A stretch of 64,000 nt of DNA from Terrimicrobiaceae bacterium (GTDB lineage Bacteria; Verrucomicrobiota; Verrucomicrobiia; Chthoniobacterales; JAATET01): NCBI GenBank assembly GCA_028713285.1, contig JAQTOP010000006.1, positions 1-64,000 on the forward strand. The letters run 5' to 3'. How positions within the stretch are numbered: the first letter of the stretch is position 1; each line of letters starts with the position of its first letter. The notes beneath the pieces were generated by a model that made no database searches, was not told the origin of the DNA, and was given only the letters and a program-made list of their open reading frames with translations. Made by a program: the position numbers and the translations under genes. Shown in pieces: positions 43,112 through 53,763 of the stretch.

Positions 43112-43183
43112 TGGGTTGGGAGGGACTCGAACCCTCAACCAATGCCTTAAAAGGGCACTGCTCTACCATTGAGCTACCAACCC
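43112..43183 (-). tRNA. tRNA-Lys (anticodon TTT)
   Basis: Cloverleaf of 72 bases; CCA is not encoded. Acceptor GGGTTGG pairs with CCAACCC; D-arm AGCTCAATGGTAGAGC; anticodon stem GTGCC/GGCAT with loop CTTTTAA (anticodon TTT); T-arm GAGGGTTCGAGTCCCTC. It forms the right border of the accessory region. Confidence 0.97.
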
Positions 43184-43260
43184 GTTCGCTCTTCAGGAGG
43201 GCCCGGAAGCTACGCAACCGGTCCCGTCGGCGCAAGTTTCGATTTGACCCGCCGCCGCGG

Positions 43261-43776
43261 CTACTTGAGCGCAGCGACCGCGTCCTCGACCTCCCGGGCG
43301 TGCGTGGCGGTCTGCGCGTTCGGCGAATACCAGACCACCCTGCCGTCGCGGATGAGAAACGACTGCCGTTTCGCCATGCCGAACGGCAGCGTCGGAACGC
43401 CGAACGCCGCGATGACCTTCCCCTCCGAATCGGCGATGAGCGTGAACGGAAGCTGGTATTTTTCCTTGAACGCCTTTTGCGCGGCCGGCGTGTCATGGCT
43501 GACGCCGATCACGTTCACCCCGATTTTTTTGAGATCCACGATCGAGTCCCGCAGCGAGCAGGCCTGCGCCGTGCATCCCGGCGTGCTGGCCTTCGGGTAA
43601 AAGTAAACGAGGGTGATTCCCTTCGCGCAAAGGTCGCCGAGCTTGACCGGCTGGCCGTTTTCGTCGGGCGCCGTGATTTCCGGAGCGGCGGCTCCGATGG
43701 CGAGCGGGGCGGCGTGAAGGTGGATTCCAAAAAGTCCGAGAAGGGTCATCGCGATGGCGGTTGGGAGAGGCTTCAT
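43261..43776 (-). CDS. Exported peroxiredoxin (Bcp/PrxQ type)
   Basis: Peroxiredoxin of 171 residues with an N-terminal signal peptide (MKPLPTAIAMTLLGLFGIHL, cleavage near HAAP), hence periplasmic, unlike the cytoplasmic relative at 32667-33170. Peroxidatic and resolving cysteines are in YPKASTPGCTAQACSLRD; VIGVSHDTPAAQKAFKEKY and SFLIRDGRVVWY complete the fold. It would need a periplasmic reductant. Divergent from the TPR lipoprotein gene. Confidence 0.92.
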   Translation of the reverse strand: MKPLPTAIAMTLLGLFGIHLHAAPLAIGAAAPEITAPDENGQPVKLGDLCAKGITLVYFYPKASTPGCTAQACSLRDSIVDLKKIGVNVIGVSHDTPAAQKAFKEKYQLPFTLIADSEGKVIAAFGVPTLPFGMAKRQSFLIRDGRVVWYSPNAQTATHAREVEDAVAALK

Positions 43777-43852
43777 TTTCAAAGGGACATACGCGCGGCA
43801 GTGTAGCTCGGATTTTGATATTTTGCGAATGCCCTTGTAGCGTGCGCTGCAC

Positions 43853-44911
43853 ATGGTTCTCCCTCGCAGCGGTTTCCTGTTTGTTCTCCTCGTCGCCTTC
43901 GGAGCCGGCTGCCAGCGGCCTCCCCCGGCCGATCCACGGCTGCAGGCTCCGACGGGGCTGATGCACGAGGCCTCCGCACGCGGGTTGAAAAACATCTTTG
44001 CCAACCCCCGCGCGCAGCCAGCACTGCGCGGGCGGTCCCTGGCGCTCGCTCCCGCCACTGGTGAGGACGCCGCCGCCGTCCAATCGCCGACCCTCTGGCG
44101 GAAGCTCGACCGCGCCCGGCGCTTCGATGCGGTGCTGCTCGCGGGACCGGTCGGCGAATTCCTCCCGCTGCTGACGCATCTCGCCGCTTCGCCCGATTTC
44201 CACCTCGTGCGGGCGGACAATTGGGGAGCCCTGTTCATCCGCGAACCTTCCGCGCCCTACACGCCGCCGGAGGTGAATTCGATCTCGAAGGATTTTCCGA
44301 ACGCGAACGACCGCGGCATCTACCTTTCGCAAATGGCGCTCACCCTCGACGCCATCGGCGAGGTCTCGGCGGCCCGCGCCTATTCCACCGCCGCCATCAA
44401 CTGCGCGCCACGGCAGCCTGTGGTGCACATCGCCGCCGCCGCCCTTGCGCTCAGCCACAAGGAATATCCGCGCGCCGTTCAACACGCCGGGCGCGCGCTG
44501 GAGCTGCATCCCCACGACCCCGCGGCACTCGAAGTCGAGGCGCGCGCGCTGGCGGCGGCCGGCGCAGTGGAAGAAGCCTGGGTGGTGGCGAACGAGCTGA
44601 AGGCCCGCGCCGCGCCGGATGATCTGAACGCGCTCTTCCTCCACGCGCGGCTCGCGAATGCCGCCCATGCCTACGGCGCGGAGCAGGATTCTCTCGAGCG
44701 ACTCGTTCATCTGGCCGAGGAGCGGAAACTGCCGGCGAGCGACTACCGCGTTTACCTCGGTCAATGCTACGCCCGCCAGGGTCTTGCGCGCCCGGCCCTC
44801 GATCAGCTCGACCTCGCGTCGAAAGATCCAAATCTTACCGCGAAGGAACGCGCCGACCTCGACACGGCGATTGAAACCGTGCGCAAACGCGCCGGCACGC
44901 TGAACAATTGA
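43853..44911 (+). CDS. TPR-containing lipoprotein
   Basis: Exported lipoprotein of 352 residues: signal MVLPRSGFLFVLLVAFGAGC with lipobox cysteine at 20. The middle (about 55-150) resembles no known domain, though FDAVLLAGPVGEFLPLLTHL is strand-like and recalls the periplasmic part of membrane glycosyltransferases. From about residue 160 there are four or so TPR-like helix pairs (for example YLSQMALTLDAIGEVSAARAY and YLGQCYARQGLARPALDQLD). A scaffold role is likely. 68 bases precede ilvD. Confidence 0.75.
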   Translation: MVLPRSGFLFVLLVAFGAGCQRPPPADPRLQAPTGLMHEASARGLKNIFANPRAQPALRGRSLALAPATGEDAAAVQSPTLWRKLDRARRFDAVLLAGPVGEFLPLLTHLAASPDFHLVRADNWGALFIREPSAPYTPPEVNSISKDFPNANDRGIYLSQMALTLDAIGEVSAARAYSTAAINCAPRQPVVHIAAAALALSHKEYPRAVQHAGRALELHPHDPAALEVEARALAAAGAVEEAWVVANELKARAAPDDLNALFLHARLANAAHAYGAEQDSLERLVHLAEERKLPASDYRVYLGQCYARQGLARPALDQLDLASKDPNLTAKERADLDTAIETVRKRAGTLNN

Positions 44912-44979
44912 CGCCGCCCGCAAGCGCAAACCCGGCGCTTCCCCTCGCCGCCGCGAGGCGCTAGTTTTGCGCTTTTCCC

Positions 44980-46680
<1,701 letters not shown>

Positions 46681-46683
46681 CCT

Positions 46684-49600
46684 GTGCCAGCCATGCGAGA
46701 TTTTCCCGTTTCCCTTCGCGATTCCCTGCCTCTGCGCCGCTACCTGGAAATCTCCCGGCAGCCCGCCGGCTCCGCCTTCCACACGTCGCAAGTCTCGATC
46801 AGCTTCGGCGAGACCATCGACGCCGCCGCGCTGCGCGCCGCATGGGAGGCGGTGACTCAGGCTCACGCAGCGCTGCGCTGCGCCTTCAATGCGGAAGGCG
46901 GCCTCACCGAGGCCGCCCGGCCGGGATTCGCATGGAAGGAACTCGATTGGCAAAACACCGCATCGGAGGAACTCGGCGCGACATGGCAGGCGCTCGTGGA
47001 TTCCGATTCCGCCGCGCCCATCGCCTTCGACACCGCGGCGCCCCACCGCATCACGCTCATCCGGCTGCCGAATGGCGGCAGCCACGCGCTGTGGTCCTTC
47101 CACGCCGCCCTGCTCGACCACGCCTCGATCTCCACCGTCCTGCACCGGTGGCTCCACACCTACGACTGCCTGCGCTCCGGCGCGGAGGCGCCGCGCTTCG
47201 ACCCGCCGACTTCCAACGCACCTTCCGTCGAACCCGAGGATGCGTGGAAAACCGCTTTCGAGCGCTTCTCCCCCCCGCGTCCGCTCATCGTCCTGCCGCT
47301 GCCCCGCGGCAACGAGCCCGCCGGCACGCGGCGCTCGATCTCGCATGTCTTCGAGCGGCCCGAGCGCGCGGAATTCGCCGCCGCTGCGAAAAATCTTGGC
47401 GGCGATCCGCGCAGCCTTTTCGGCGCGGCGTGGGCGTTCGTGCTCGCGCGCGCCACCGCGTCCGACGATGTCCTGCTCCTCGAACCATCCCGCCCGCAGG
47501 GCGGCGTCGGACGGCTCGAATCCTTCCGGCTGCATCGCCGCAAGGTGGATGGGCACCCGACAAGCGGAGACCTCGTGCGCGCCTTCGCGGCGGACGCCCC
47601 GCCCTCGCCCCTCGATCCCGCCGCCATGGCCCAGGCGCTCAATCTGCCCGAGCCCGCGCTGGAGCCCACCGGATCTTTCGTTTTCCGCGAGCACACGCTC
47701 AACGACCGGCTCGTGCTCGAAATGCCGCGCTGGATGGAAGCCGACGCGCAGTTGATCCAAAACACCCCCATTCCGACCACGTTGCGGGTCGTCGCCACGG
47801 ACCGCCCCGAGATCGCGCTCGACTACGACCCCGCCCGCCTTTCCGACACCGCGGCGCGCACGCTCTTCGAGGCGTTTCGCGGCACGCTCGCCGCATTCGC
47901 CGCCGATCCCTCGCTCACGCTCGACACGTTCGCGCTGCCGGGCGCGCCCTCGGAAGTCGAGGCGCCCGAGGTCCCGTCGGCCTTCCGCTCGCTCGTTCCT
48001 CAAGGCATTCACGAAATCTTCGCGGATGCCGCGGCGGAATCGCCCGACGCCATCGCCGTGGAATTCGGCGACGAAAAGCTCACCTTCGCGCAATTGAACA
48101 ACGCGGCCAACCAGCTCGCCCGCCTGTTGCGCAAGCGCGGCATCGAGCCCGGCGCGCGCGTCGCCATCGCGATGCCCCGCTCGCCGAAATGGGTCACCGC
48201 TCTGCTGGGCGCGCTCAAGGCCGGCGCTATCATCGTGCCGACGCGCGTCGAGGATACCGGAGCCGACGTTCGCGGGTGGATCGTGGATTCCCTTCCCGAG
48301 GGCGACGAGCGCAAGCCGGTCGTCCAGATGCAGGCGGATGCCGGCCCCCTCGCGAACGAAAAATCCCGCGGCGTGCAGAACGAGACGAACCCAGCCTCCG
48401 ATGCGATCGCGTGGAAGTCCGACTCCGCGAGCGTCGCGTTGAGCCATGAAAAGCTCGCCGCCGCGTTGCAATACCGGGCCGCGCTGCTGGCCCTCAGCCC
48501 CGGAGATCGCGTGCTGCAATTCGCCCCGACGGCCACATTCTCCGCCGTCGAGGAAGCGCTCGCCACGCTGCTCAGTGGCGCGACGCTCGTTCTGCGCGCC
48601 GAGGACCGCTGGCCGACGCGCACGGCATTCCAGGAGTTCATTCAAGAAAAGAGCATCACCGCCCTCAGCGTGCCCACTGCGTTCTGGAGCCAGTGGACCC
48701 ACTACCTCTCCGACCTTTCGCTCCGCGCGCCCTCCACGCTGCGCATTGTCGTGACGACCGGCGAACTCCCCGCGCCAAATGCCGCCGCCGCATGGCGCGC
48801 CGCCGCGGACCAGGCGCGCTGGCTGCATCACACCACCGCGGAAATCCCCGGCGGCCCCGGACTCAGCGCGGAGTTTGCGGACGACGCCCTCTGGGTGGCG
48901 GCCCGCCTTGGGGAGCCCGGGCCTGCGACGCTCGCCCGGCTGGTCGATTCGCGTGGTCTCATCGTGCCGGTGGGCATGCCCGGCAACGTCGAGATCACCT
49001 CGATCCACGCGCAGGAAGCATTCAAGCCTCTCGGCATTGAGGCCTTCGCCTCTCCCGAAGGCGCCTTCTACGCCCGCTCGCAACTCCAGGCGATCGTCGC
49101 CGGCCCCTCGCCGGAGGTGCTCGCCGAGGCCATCCGCCACGCGGCGGCCTCCCACCCGGGCGTTTTCGACGCCCATGTCGAGCACCGCCTCATCTCTGCG
49201 CGACACGAATGGTGCGTGTGGATCGTCCCGCAGGACTCCGAACGCGGCGAACCGCACGACTTCCGCGACTGGCTCGCGGCGCGCCTTCCCGCGGCGCTCC
49301 GTCGCATCCGCGCGCTCCCGCGCTTCCCGCTCGACGACGCCGGCGGCATCGACCACGCGGCACTGATCGAGTTGCTGCCAGAGGACGCCGCCGCACCCAG
49401 CCTGCGCAAAGGCTCCGACGTCGAGGAGCGCTTCCGCCAGGCCATCTCGCGCGCGCTTGGCGGCCGCCGTATCGAACTCGACGAGATTCTCACCGACGGC
49501 CGCACGAAGCCGGTCGTCGCGAAGCTGCTGCTCGAAGCCGTCTCGCGCGAGGAACCCCGCGTCGAACTTGCGGACTTCACCACCGGCTTTTCCGTCCGCT

Positions 49601-50382
49601 CGCTCCTGCGCAACGTCCGCAGTCGCCGCACCGGAAAAGACAGCCCATGGACGCCGCTCCAGCCGCTCCGCGCTTCCGGCAAGCTCCCGCCGCTCGTTTT
49701 CATTCACGACTTCGATGGCACCGCGAAGCCCTTCGCCGGCCTGGTCGCGCATCTCGGCGACGACCAGCCCTGCTACGCCATCACGGCGCGCGGTCTGGTC
49801 GAGCCCGACGCCTGCCATTCCTCGATCGAGGAAATGGCCCGCGCGTATGTCGAGGCGCTCCGGGTCTTCGATGCCAGCGGCCCCTATCGCCTCGCGGGCT
49901 ACGGCTTCGGCGGACTGGTCGCTTTTGAAATGGCGCGCCAGCTCACCGCGGCGAACGCGCAGGTCGCCCTCCTCGTCGCCCTGGCGACCGAGCCGCCCGC
50001 CGGCAACTCGCCGACGGGTTTCCTCCTCGGCGGCTGGAAGCGCGCTCTGCCGGCATTTCTTGGAGGCAAGCCCGCCGGGGAACCGAACGGCCGCCGCCGT
50101 CGCACGCAGGATACGCCGGTCTTCCGCGCGAACCGCGAGGCGGCCGGAGCCTACGCCCCGCCCCAGGCTTCGCTTGCCGCGCAGATTTTCGCGCCCGAGC
50201 GCGAGTTTCCATCCTATTCCACGGTCCAGCGCGGCTGGTCCGCATGCTGTCGCGACGCACGGTTCTACCAGGTCCCCTGCTCGGGCCGCGAAATGATGGA
50301 CGAACCCGCCGTCGAGGCCGTGGCCCGCGCCATTACGAAGCTCGCCCGCTCCGAGGCGCTCGACACCGAGCTGGAAACATAG
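46684..50382 (+). CDS. NRPS-like C-A-T-TE protein lacking recognisable catalytic residues
   Basis: A 1,232-residue protein (GTG at 46684; ATG at 46693 also possible) with the fold order of a terminal NRPS module. Condensation-like (about 10-430): HHxxxDG reads HAALLDH (140-146), losing the catalytic second His. Adenylation-like (about 440-895): A1-type LTFAQLNNAANQLARLLRKRG is kept, but the glycine-rich A3 loop is deleted (IAW-KSDSASVALSH, 575-588) and the A10 lysine is Gly888 in AGGIDH. Carrier-like (about 910-985): the phosphopantetheine serine aligns with Lys942 in LTDGRTKPVV. Thioesterase-like (about 1000-1225): GYSFGG reads GYGFGG (Ser to Gly1074), and the His position is Gly1201. The frame is intact over 3.7 kb. 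Confidence 0.85.
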   Translation: MPAMRDFPVSLRDSLPLRRYLEISRQPAGSAFHTSQVSISFGETIDAAALRAAWEAVTQAHAALRCAFNAEGGLTEAARPGFAWKELDWQNTASEELGATWQALVDSDSAAPIAFDTAAPHRITLIRLPNGGSHALWSFHAALLDHASISTVLHRWLHTYDCLRSGAEAPRFDPPTSNAPSVEPEDAWKTAFERFSPPRPLIVLPLPRGNEPAGTRRSISHVFERPERAEFAAAAKNLGGDPRSLFGAAWAFVLARATASDDVLLLEPSRPQGGVGRLESFRLHRRKVDGHPTSGDLVRAFAADAPPSPLDPAAMAQALNLPEPALEPTGSFVFREHTLNDRLVLEMPRWMEADAQLIQNTPIPTTLRVVATDRPEIALDYDPARLSDTAARTLFEAFRGTLAAFAADPSLTLDTFALPGAPSEVEAPEVPSAFRSLVPQGIHEIFADAAAESPDAIAVEFGDEKLTFAQLNNAANQLARLLRKRGIEPGARVAIAMPRSPKWVTALLGALKAGAIIVPTRVEDTGADVRGWIVDSLPEGDERKPVVQMQADAGPLANEKSRGVQNETNPASDAIAWKSDSASVALSHEKLAAALQYRAALLALSPGDRVLQFAPTATFSAVEEALATLLSGATLVLRAEDRWPTRTAFQEFIQEKSITALSVPTAFWSQWTHYLSDLSLRAPSTLRIVVTTGELPAPNAAAAWRAAADQARWLHHTTAEIPGGPGLSAEFADDALWVAARLGEPGPATLARLVDSRGLIVPVGMPGNVEITSIHAQEAFKPLGIEAFASPEGAFYARSQLQAIVAGPSPEVLAEAIRHAAASHPGVFDAHVEHRLISARHEWCVWIVPQDSERGEPHDFRDWLAARLPAALRRIRALPRFPLDDAGGIDHAALIELLPEDAAAPSLRKGSDVEERFRQAISRALGGRRIELDEILTDGRTKPVVAKLLLEAVSREEPRVELADFTTGFSVRSLLRNVRSRRTGKDSPWTPLQPLRASGKLPPLVFIHDFDGTAKPFAGLVAHLGDDQPCYAITARGLVEPDACHSSIEEMARAYVEALRVFDASGPYRLAGYGFGGLVAFEMARQLTAANAQVALLVALATEPPAGNSPTGFLLGGWKRALPAFLGGKPAGEPNGRRRRTQDTPVFRANREAAGAYAPPQASLAAQIFAPEREFPSYSTVQRGWSACCRDARFYQVPCSGREMMDEPAVEAVARAITKLARSEALDTELET

Positions 50383-50435
50383 CACGCAACGCCCGGGCTT
50401 GAGCCCGATCTCGCGACTTTGTAGCGTGCGGCTCC

Positions 50436-52307
50436 GTGAGTAATCTACTTGAACGCATCCGCCCTGCCGCCGACAGCGGCCTTCTCCTGCCCGCTTCGGC
50501 AAAGAACCTCGCCGCGTTCCTCGTTCACAATCGCTCGTCCGTCAGCCTCGCCGCCATCGACGAATTGATCGCGGCCGAAAACTGGACCGAACTCGACAAC
50601 CGCTTCTTTCGCACCCTCGCCTTCGGCACCGGCGGATTGCGCGGCAAATCCATCGGTGCGGTCGTTACCGCCGCCGAGCGGGGCGCGGGCGGCCCGAATG
50701 GACGTCCCGAGCATCCCTGCGTCGGAACGAACGCGATGAATTATTACAATCTCAGCCGCGCCACGCAGGGCCTCGCAGCCTACGTCCTCGAGTGGCACGC
50801 GACAAGCGGCCGCACTCAGCGGCCCGCGATTTGCATCGCGCACGACACGCGGCATTTCTCGCGCGAGTTTGCGGAATTCGTCGCGAAGGTCATCGCCGAT
50901 CTCGGCGTGGACGCCCTGCTCTTCGAGGGCCCGCGCTCGACGCCCGAGCTCTCCTTCGCCGTGCGGCAGACGGGCGCGGCGGCCGGCATCAATCTCACCG
51001 CCAGCCACAACCCGCCGGAATACAACGGCTACAAGGTCTATTTCGCCGACGGCGGCCAGATCGTCGAACCGCACGCCAGCCGGATCATCGCGCGCGTGAA
51101 CGCCATCGCCGGGGAGAGCTACGAGCCCGTCGCCGAACGCGGACGCATCGTCGCACTCGGCGCGAATATCGACGCTCCGTATCTCGACGCCCTCGAATCG
51201 CTGCTGCTCGATCCGGCGGTCGTTCGCAATGCAAGGCTCCGCATCGTATTCAGCGCCCTGCACGGCGTCGGAGGCGAGGCCAGTGTGCCGATCCTCCGGC
51301 GCGTCGGCTGCGAAGTCTCAACCGTCGCCGCGCAGGACGTTCCCGACGGCCGCTTCCCGACGGTAAAGTCGCCGAACCCCGAAAATGCCGAAGCCCTCAA
51401 TCTCGCCATGCGGCAGGCCGACGCCGGGGGCACCGATCTGGTTCTCGCCACCGATCCCGACGCCGACCGCCTCGGCGTGGCCGCGCGCAGCACGGACGGC
51501 GCGCTGCATCTGCTCACCGGCAACCAGCTCGGCTCGCTCATGGCATGGTATCGGGCGATGAAATTTTTCGAGCTTGGCCGGCTCACGCGCGAAACCGCCT
51601 CGAGTGGCGTGATCATCAAGACATTCGTCACGACCGACCTGCAAAAGGCGATCGCGGAGAAGTTCGGACTGCGCTGCGTGGAAACGCTCACCGGATTCAA
51701 ATACATCGGCGCGAAGCTCGCGAAATACGAGGCCGACGGCGGCTCGATCTTCGTTTTCGGCGGCGAGGAAAGCTACGGCTACAGCGGCGCGGACTTTGTG
51801 CGCGACAAGGATGCCAATGCCGCCGCGGTGATGATCGCCGAGGTCGCCGCCTTTGCGAAGTCGCGCGGCCAGACCCTGCCGGAGTTGCTCGACGCGCTGT
51901 TTGCCGAGTTCGGCGTGCATCTGGAGCACAGCGAATCGCTCGTGATGGAGGGCGCGGACGGCGCCGCGAAAATCCAGGCCCTGTCGCAATCCTACCGCGA
52001 CCATCCTCCCGCAACGATCGCCGGTGCTGCGTTGATTCGAACGCGCGACTTCGCGGCGGGCGGGCTCGTCGATGTGGAAGGCGACGCCATTCCTCCCGAG
52101 TCGATGACCATTTTCGACGTCGAGGGCGGCCTGCGCGTCGCCGTGCGCCCGTCGGGAACCGAACCCAAAATCAAATTCTATCTATTCGTTGCGGAGCCGC
52201 CATCCGCCGACGTTGCGGCCGCCAAAGCACGCGCACGGGATCGACTCGACGCCGCCTGGGCGTGGCTCGACGCGGACGCCAAAACTCGCGGCTCGAATGT
52301 GCCGTGA
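50436..52307 (+). CDS. Phosphohexomutase (phosphoglucomutase/phosphomannomutase)
   Basis: Alpha-D-phosphohexomutase of 623 residues starting at GTG (MSNLLERIRPAADSG). Four-domain layout with FGTGGLRG, active-site serine in NLTASHNPPEYNGYK, metal loop ATDPDADRLGV, sugar-binding FGGEESYGYSG and phosphate-binding RPSGTEPKIKFYLF. Length and the early FGTGGLRGK motif fit the PGM2-like group acting on glucose-1-phosphate, ribose phosphates or related sugars. It is followed one base later by a small lipoprotein gene. Confidence 0.94.
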   Translation: MSNLLERIRPAADSGLLLPASAKNLAAFLVHNRSSVSLAAIDELIAAENWTELDNRFFRTLAFGTGGLRGKSIGAVVTAAERGAGGPNGRPEHPCVGTNAMNYYNLSRATQGLAAYVLEWHATSGRTQRPAICIAHDTRHFSREFAEFVAKVIADLGVDALLFEGPRSTPELSFAVRQTGAAAGINLTASHNPPEYNGYKVYFADGGQIVEPHASRIIARVNAIAGESYEPVAERGRIVALGANIDAPYLDALESLLLDPAVVRNARLRIVFSALHGVGGEASVPILRRVGCEVSTVAAQDVPDGRFPTVKSPNPENAEALNLAMRQADAGGTDLVLATDPDADRLGVAARSTDGALHLLTGNQLGSLMAWYRAMKFFELGRLTRETASSGVIIKTFVTTDLQKAIAEKFGLRCVETLTGFKYIGAKLAKYEADGGSIFVFGGEESYGYSGADFVRDKDANAAAVMIAEVAAFAKSRGQTLPELLDALFAEFGVHLEHSESLVMEGADGAAKIQALSQSYRDHPPATIAGAALIRTRDFAAGGLVDVEGDAIPPESMTIFDVEGGLRVAVRPSGTEPKIKFYLFVAEPPSADVAAAKARARDRLDAAWAWLDADAKTRGSNVP

Positions 52308-52308
52308 T

Positions 52309-52674
52309 ATGAAGGCTCATCTTCTCGCAATCTCAACGCTCGCCCTCATTCTTGTGGCTTGTGACGCGAAGAAACCCCAGGCGAAACCCGCCACGCCGAC
52401 TCCCGTCGCGGAGACCGCCACGCAGCGCATCCAGCGCGAAGCCAGGGAAATGGCGGGCGTGGCGGCAATCGCCGCAAGGGAGGCCGCGGCTCGCGCTTCG
52501 CAGGCGGCCAGTGACGCATCGAAAGAAGTCGAACCCGCGATGAAGGACGCCGGACAATCGATCCAAAACGCCGCCGGCAGCGCGCTGCAATCCCTCAAAG
52601 GCGCCGCCGATGCCGCGCGGGAAAAAATCCACGAGGCCACCGCTCCGACCCCCACGCCGAAACCCGCCCCCTAG
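52309..52674 (+). CDS. Small lipoprotein with alanine-rich helical domain
   Basis: A 121-residue lipoprotein: signal MKAHLLAISTLALILVAC, lipobox cysteine at 18, followed by a Lys/Pro/Thr linker and a long amphipathic helix (REAREMAGVAAIAAREAAARA, then SLKGAADAAREKIHEAT) resembling late-embryogenesis-like or apolipoprotein repeats. Ends in a proline-rich tail TPTPKPAP. Start lies one base after the phosphohexomutase stop. Confidence 0.7.
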   Translation: MKAHLLAISTLALILVACDAKKPQAKPATPTPVAETATQRIQREAREMAGVAAIAAREAAARASQAASDASKEVEPAMKDAGQSIQNAAGSALQSLKGAADAAREKIHEATAPTPTPKPAP

Positions 52675-53753
52675 GCTGGCAGCGTGTCGTCGAGCCAGGC
52701 GAGCAGCGCGGTGATCGTCTCCTCGTTCTCGTCGCCCATGTTTGAGATTCGGAAGGTCGCGCCCTTGAGCTTTCCGTAGCCGCCGTCGATCACGCAGCGG
52801 TATTTCTCGCGCAGACGCTTGATCCACTCGGCAACATCGACTCCGCGGGTGTTCTTCACGCACGTGAGCGAGAGCGAGCGATAGCCGTCCGGCGCGAAAA
52901 ACTCGAAGCCGCGGCTCGTCACCCATTCGTGAACGATGCCATTGAGCCGTGCGTGGCGGGCGTGTCGCACATCAACGCCCTCTTCGAAAATATCGTCGAG
53001 TTTGGAACACAGCGCGTAGATGTGCGAGATCACCGGCGTGCTCGGCGTCATGTCCTGCTCCTGGTTCTTTTTGAACTCGAGGAAGTCGAAATAATACCCG
53101 CGATCCCGCAGCGTGGCCGCGCGCTCGAACGCCCGCTCCGACACGCTGAAGAGCGCAAGCCCCGGCGGAAGCGCGAGCGCCTTCTGGCTGCCGGTGAGCA
53201 GCACATCGATGCCAAGTTCATCCATCGGGATCGGCTCGGTCGAAAACGACGAAACGGTATCCACGATGAAAAGCACGCCGGGGTATTTTTTCACGACGGC
53301 GGCGATTTCCTTGAGTGGATTGCGGACGCCGCATGAGGTCTCGTTGTGAATGAGCGTGATCGCATCGTAGCCGCCGGCCGCCAGCGCGGCATCCACCTGC
53401 GCCGGCAGGATCGGCTGCCCCCACTCGACCTGTAGGGCCCCGGCCTCCTTGCCGCAGCGCTTGCTCACATCGAACCATTTGTCCGAAAACGCGCCGCACA
53501 TGCAGTTCAGCACCTTTTTCGCGACGAGGTTGCGGATCGCTCCCTCCATCACTCCCCACGCCGAGGACGTGGAAAGAAACACCGGCTGCCGCGTGCCGAA
53601 GAGCGTCTGCAAGCGCGGCTGGATTCCCCCGTAGAGCTTTTTAAAATCGCCGCTGCGATGCCCGATCATGGGGCTGCAGAAGGCGTGAAACGTTTTTTTG
53701 GAGACCTCGACCGGTCCCGGGATGAAGAGCTTGACGTGTTCGTTGGTTGGCAT
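52671..53753 (-). CDS. Class V aminotransferase (alanine/serine-glyoxylate type)
   Basis: PLP enzyme of 360 residues. LFIPGPVEVSKKTFHAF is the typical opening with the substrate-binding PGP; then LIHNETSCGVRNPL, VDTVSSFSTEPI with the cofactor aspartate, and PLP-lysine in LLTGSQKALALPPG. This matches the serine-pyruvate/alanine-glyoxylate aminotransferase group (the same fold as phosphoserine- and aspartate-using relatives); the exact amino donor is unknown. The end overlaps the convergent lipoprotein gene by 4 bases. Confidence 0.9.
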   Translation of the reverse strand: MPTNEHVKLFIPGPVEVSKKTFHAFCSPMIGHRSGDFKKLYGGIQPRLQTLFGTRQPVFLSTSSAWGVMEGAIRNLVAKKVLNCMCGAFSDKWFDVSKRCGKEAGALQVEWGQPILPAQVDAALAAGGYDAITLIHNETSCGVRNPLKEIAAVVKKYPGVLFIVDTVSSFSTEPIPMDELGIDVLLTGSQKALALPPGLALFSVSERAFERAATLRDRGYYFDFLEFKKNQEQDMTPSTPVISHIYALCSKLDDIFEEGVDVRHARHARLNGIVHEWVTSRGFEFFAPDGYRSLSLTCVKNTRGVDVAEWIKRLREKYRCVIDGGYGKLKGATFRISNMGDENEETITALLAWLDDTLPA

Positions 53754-53763
53754 GCGAGGAGCG

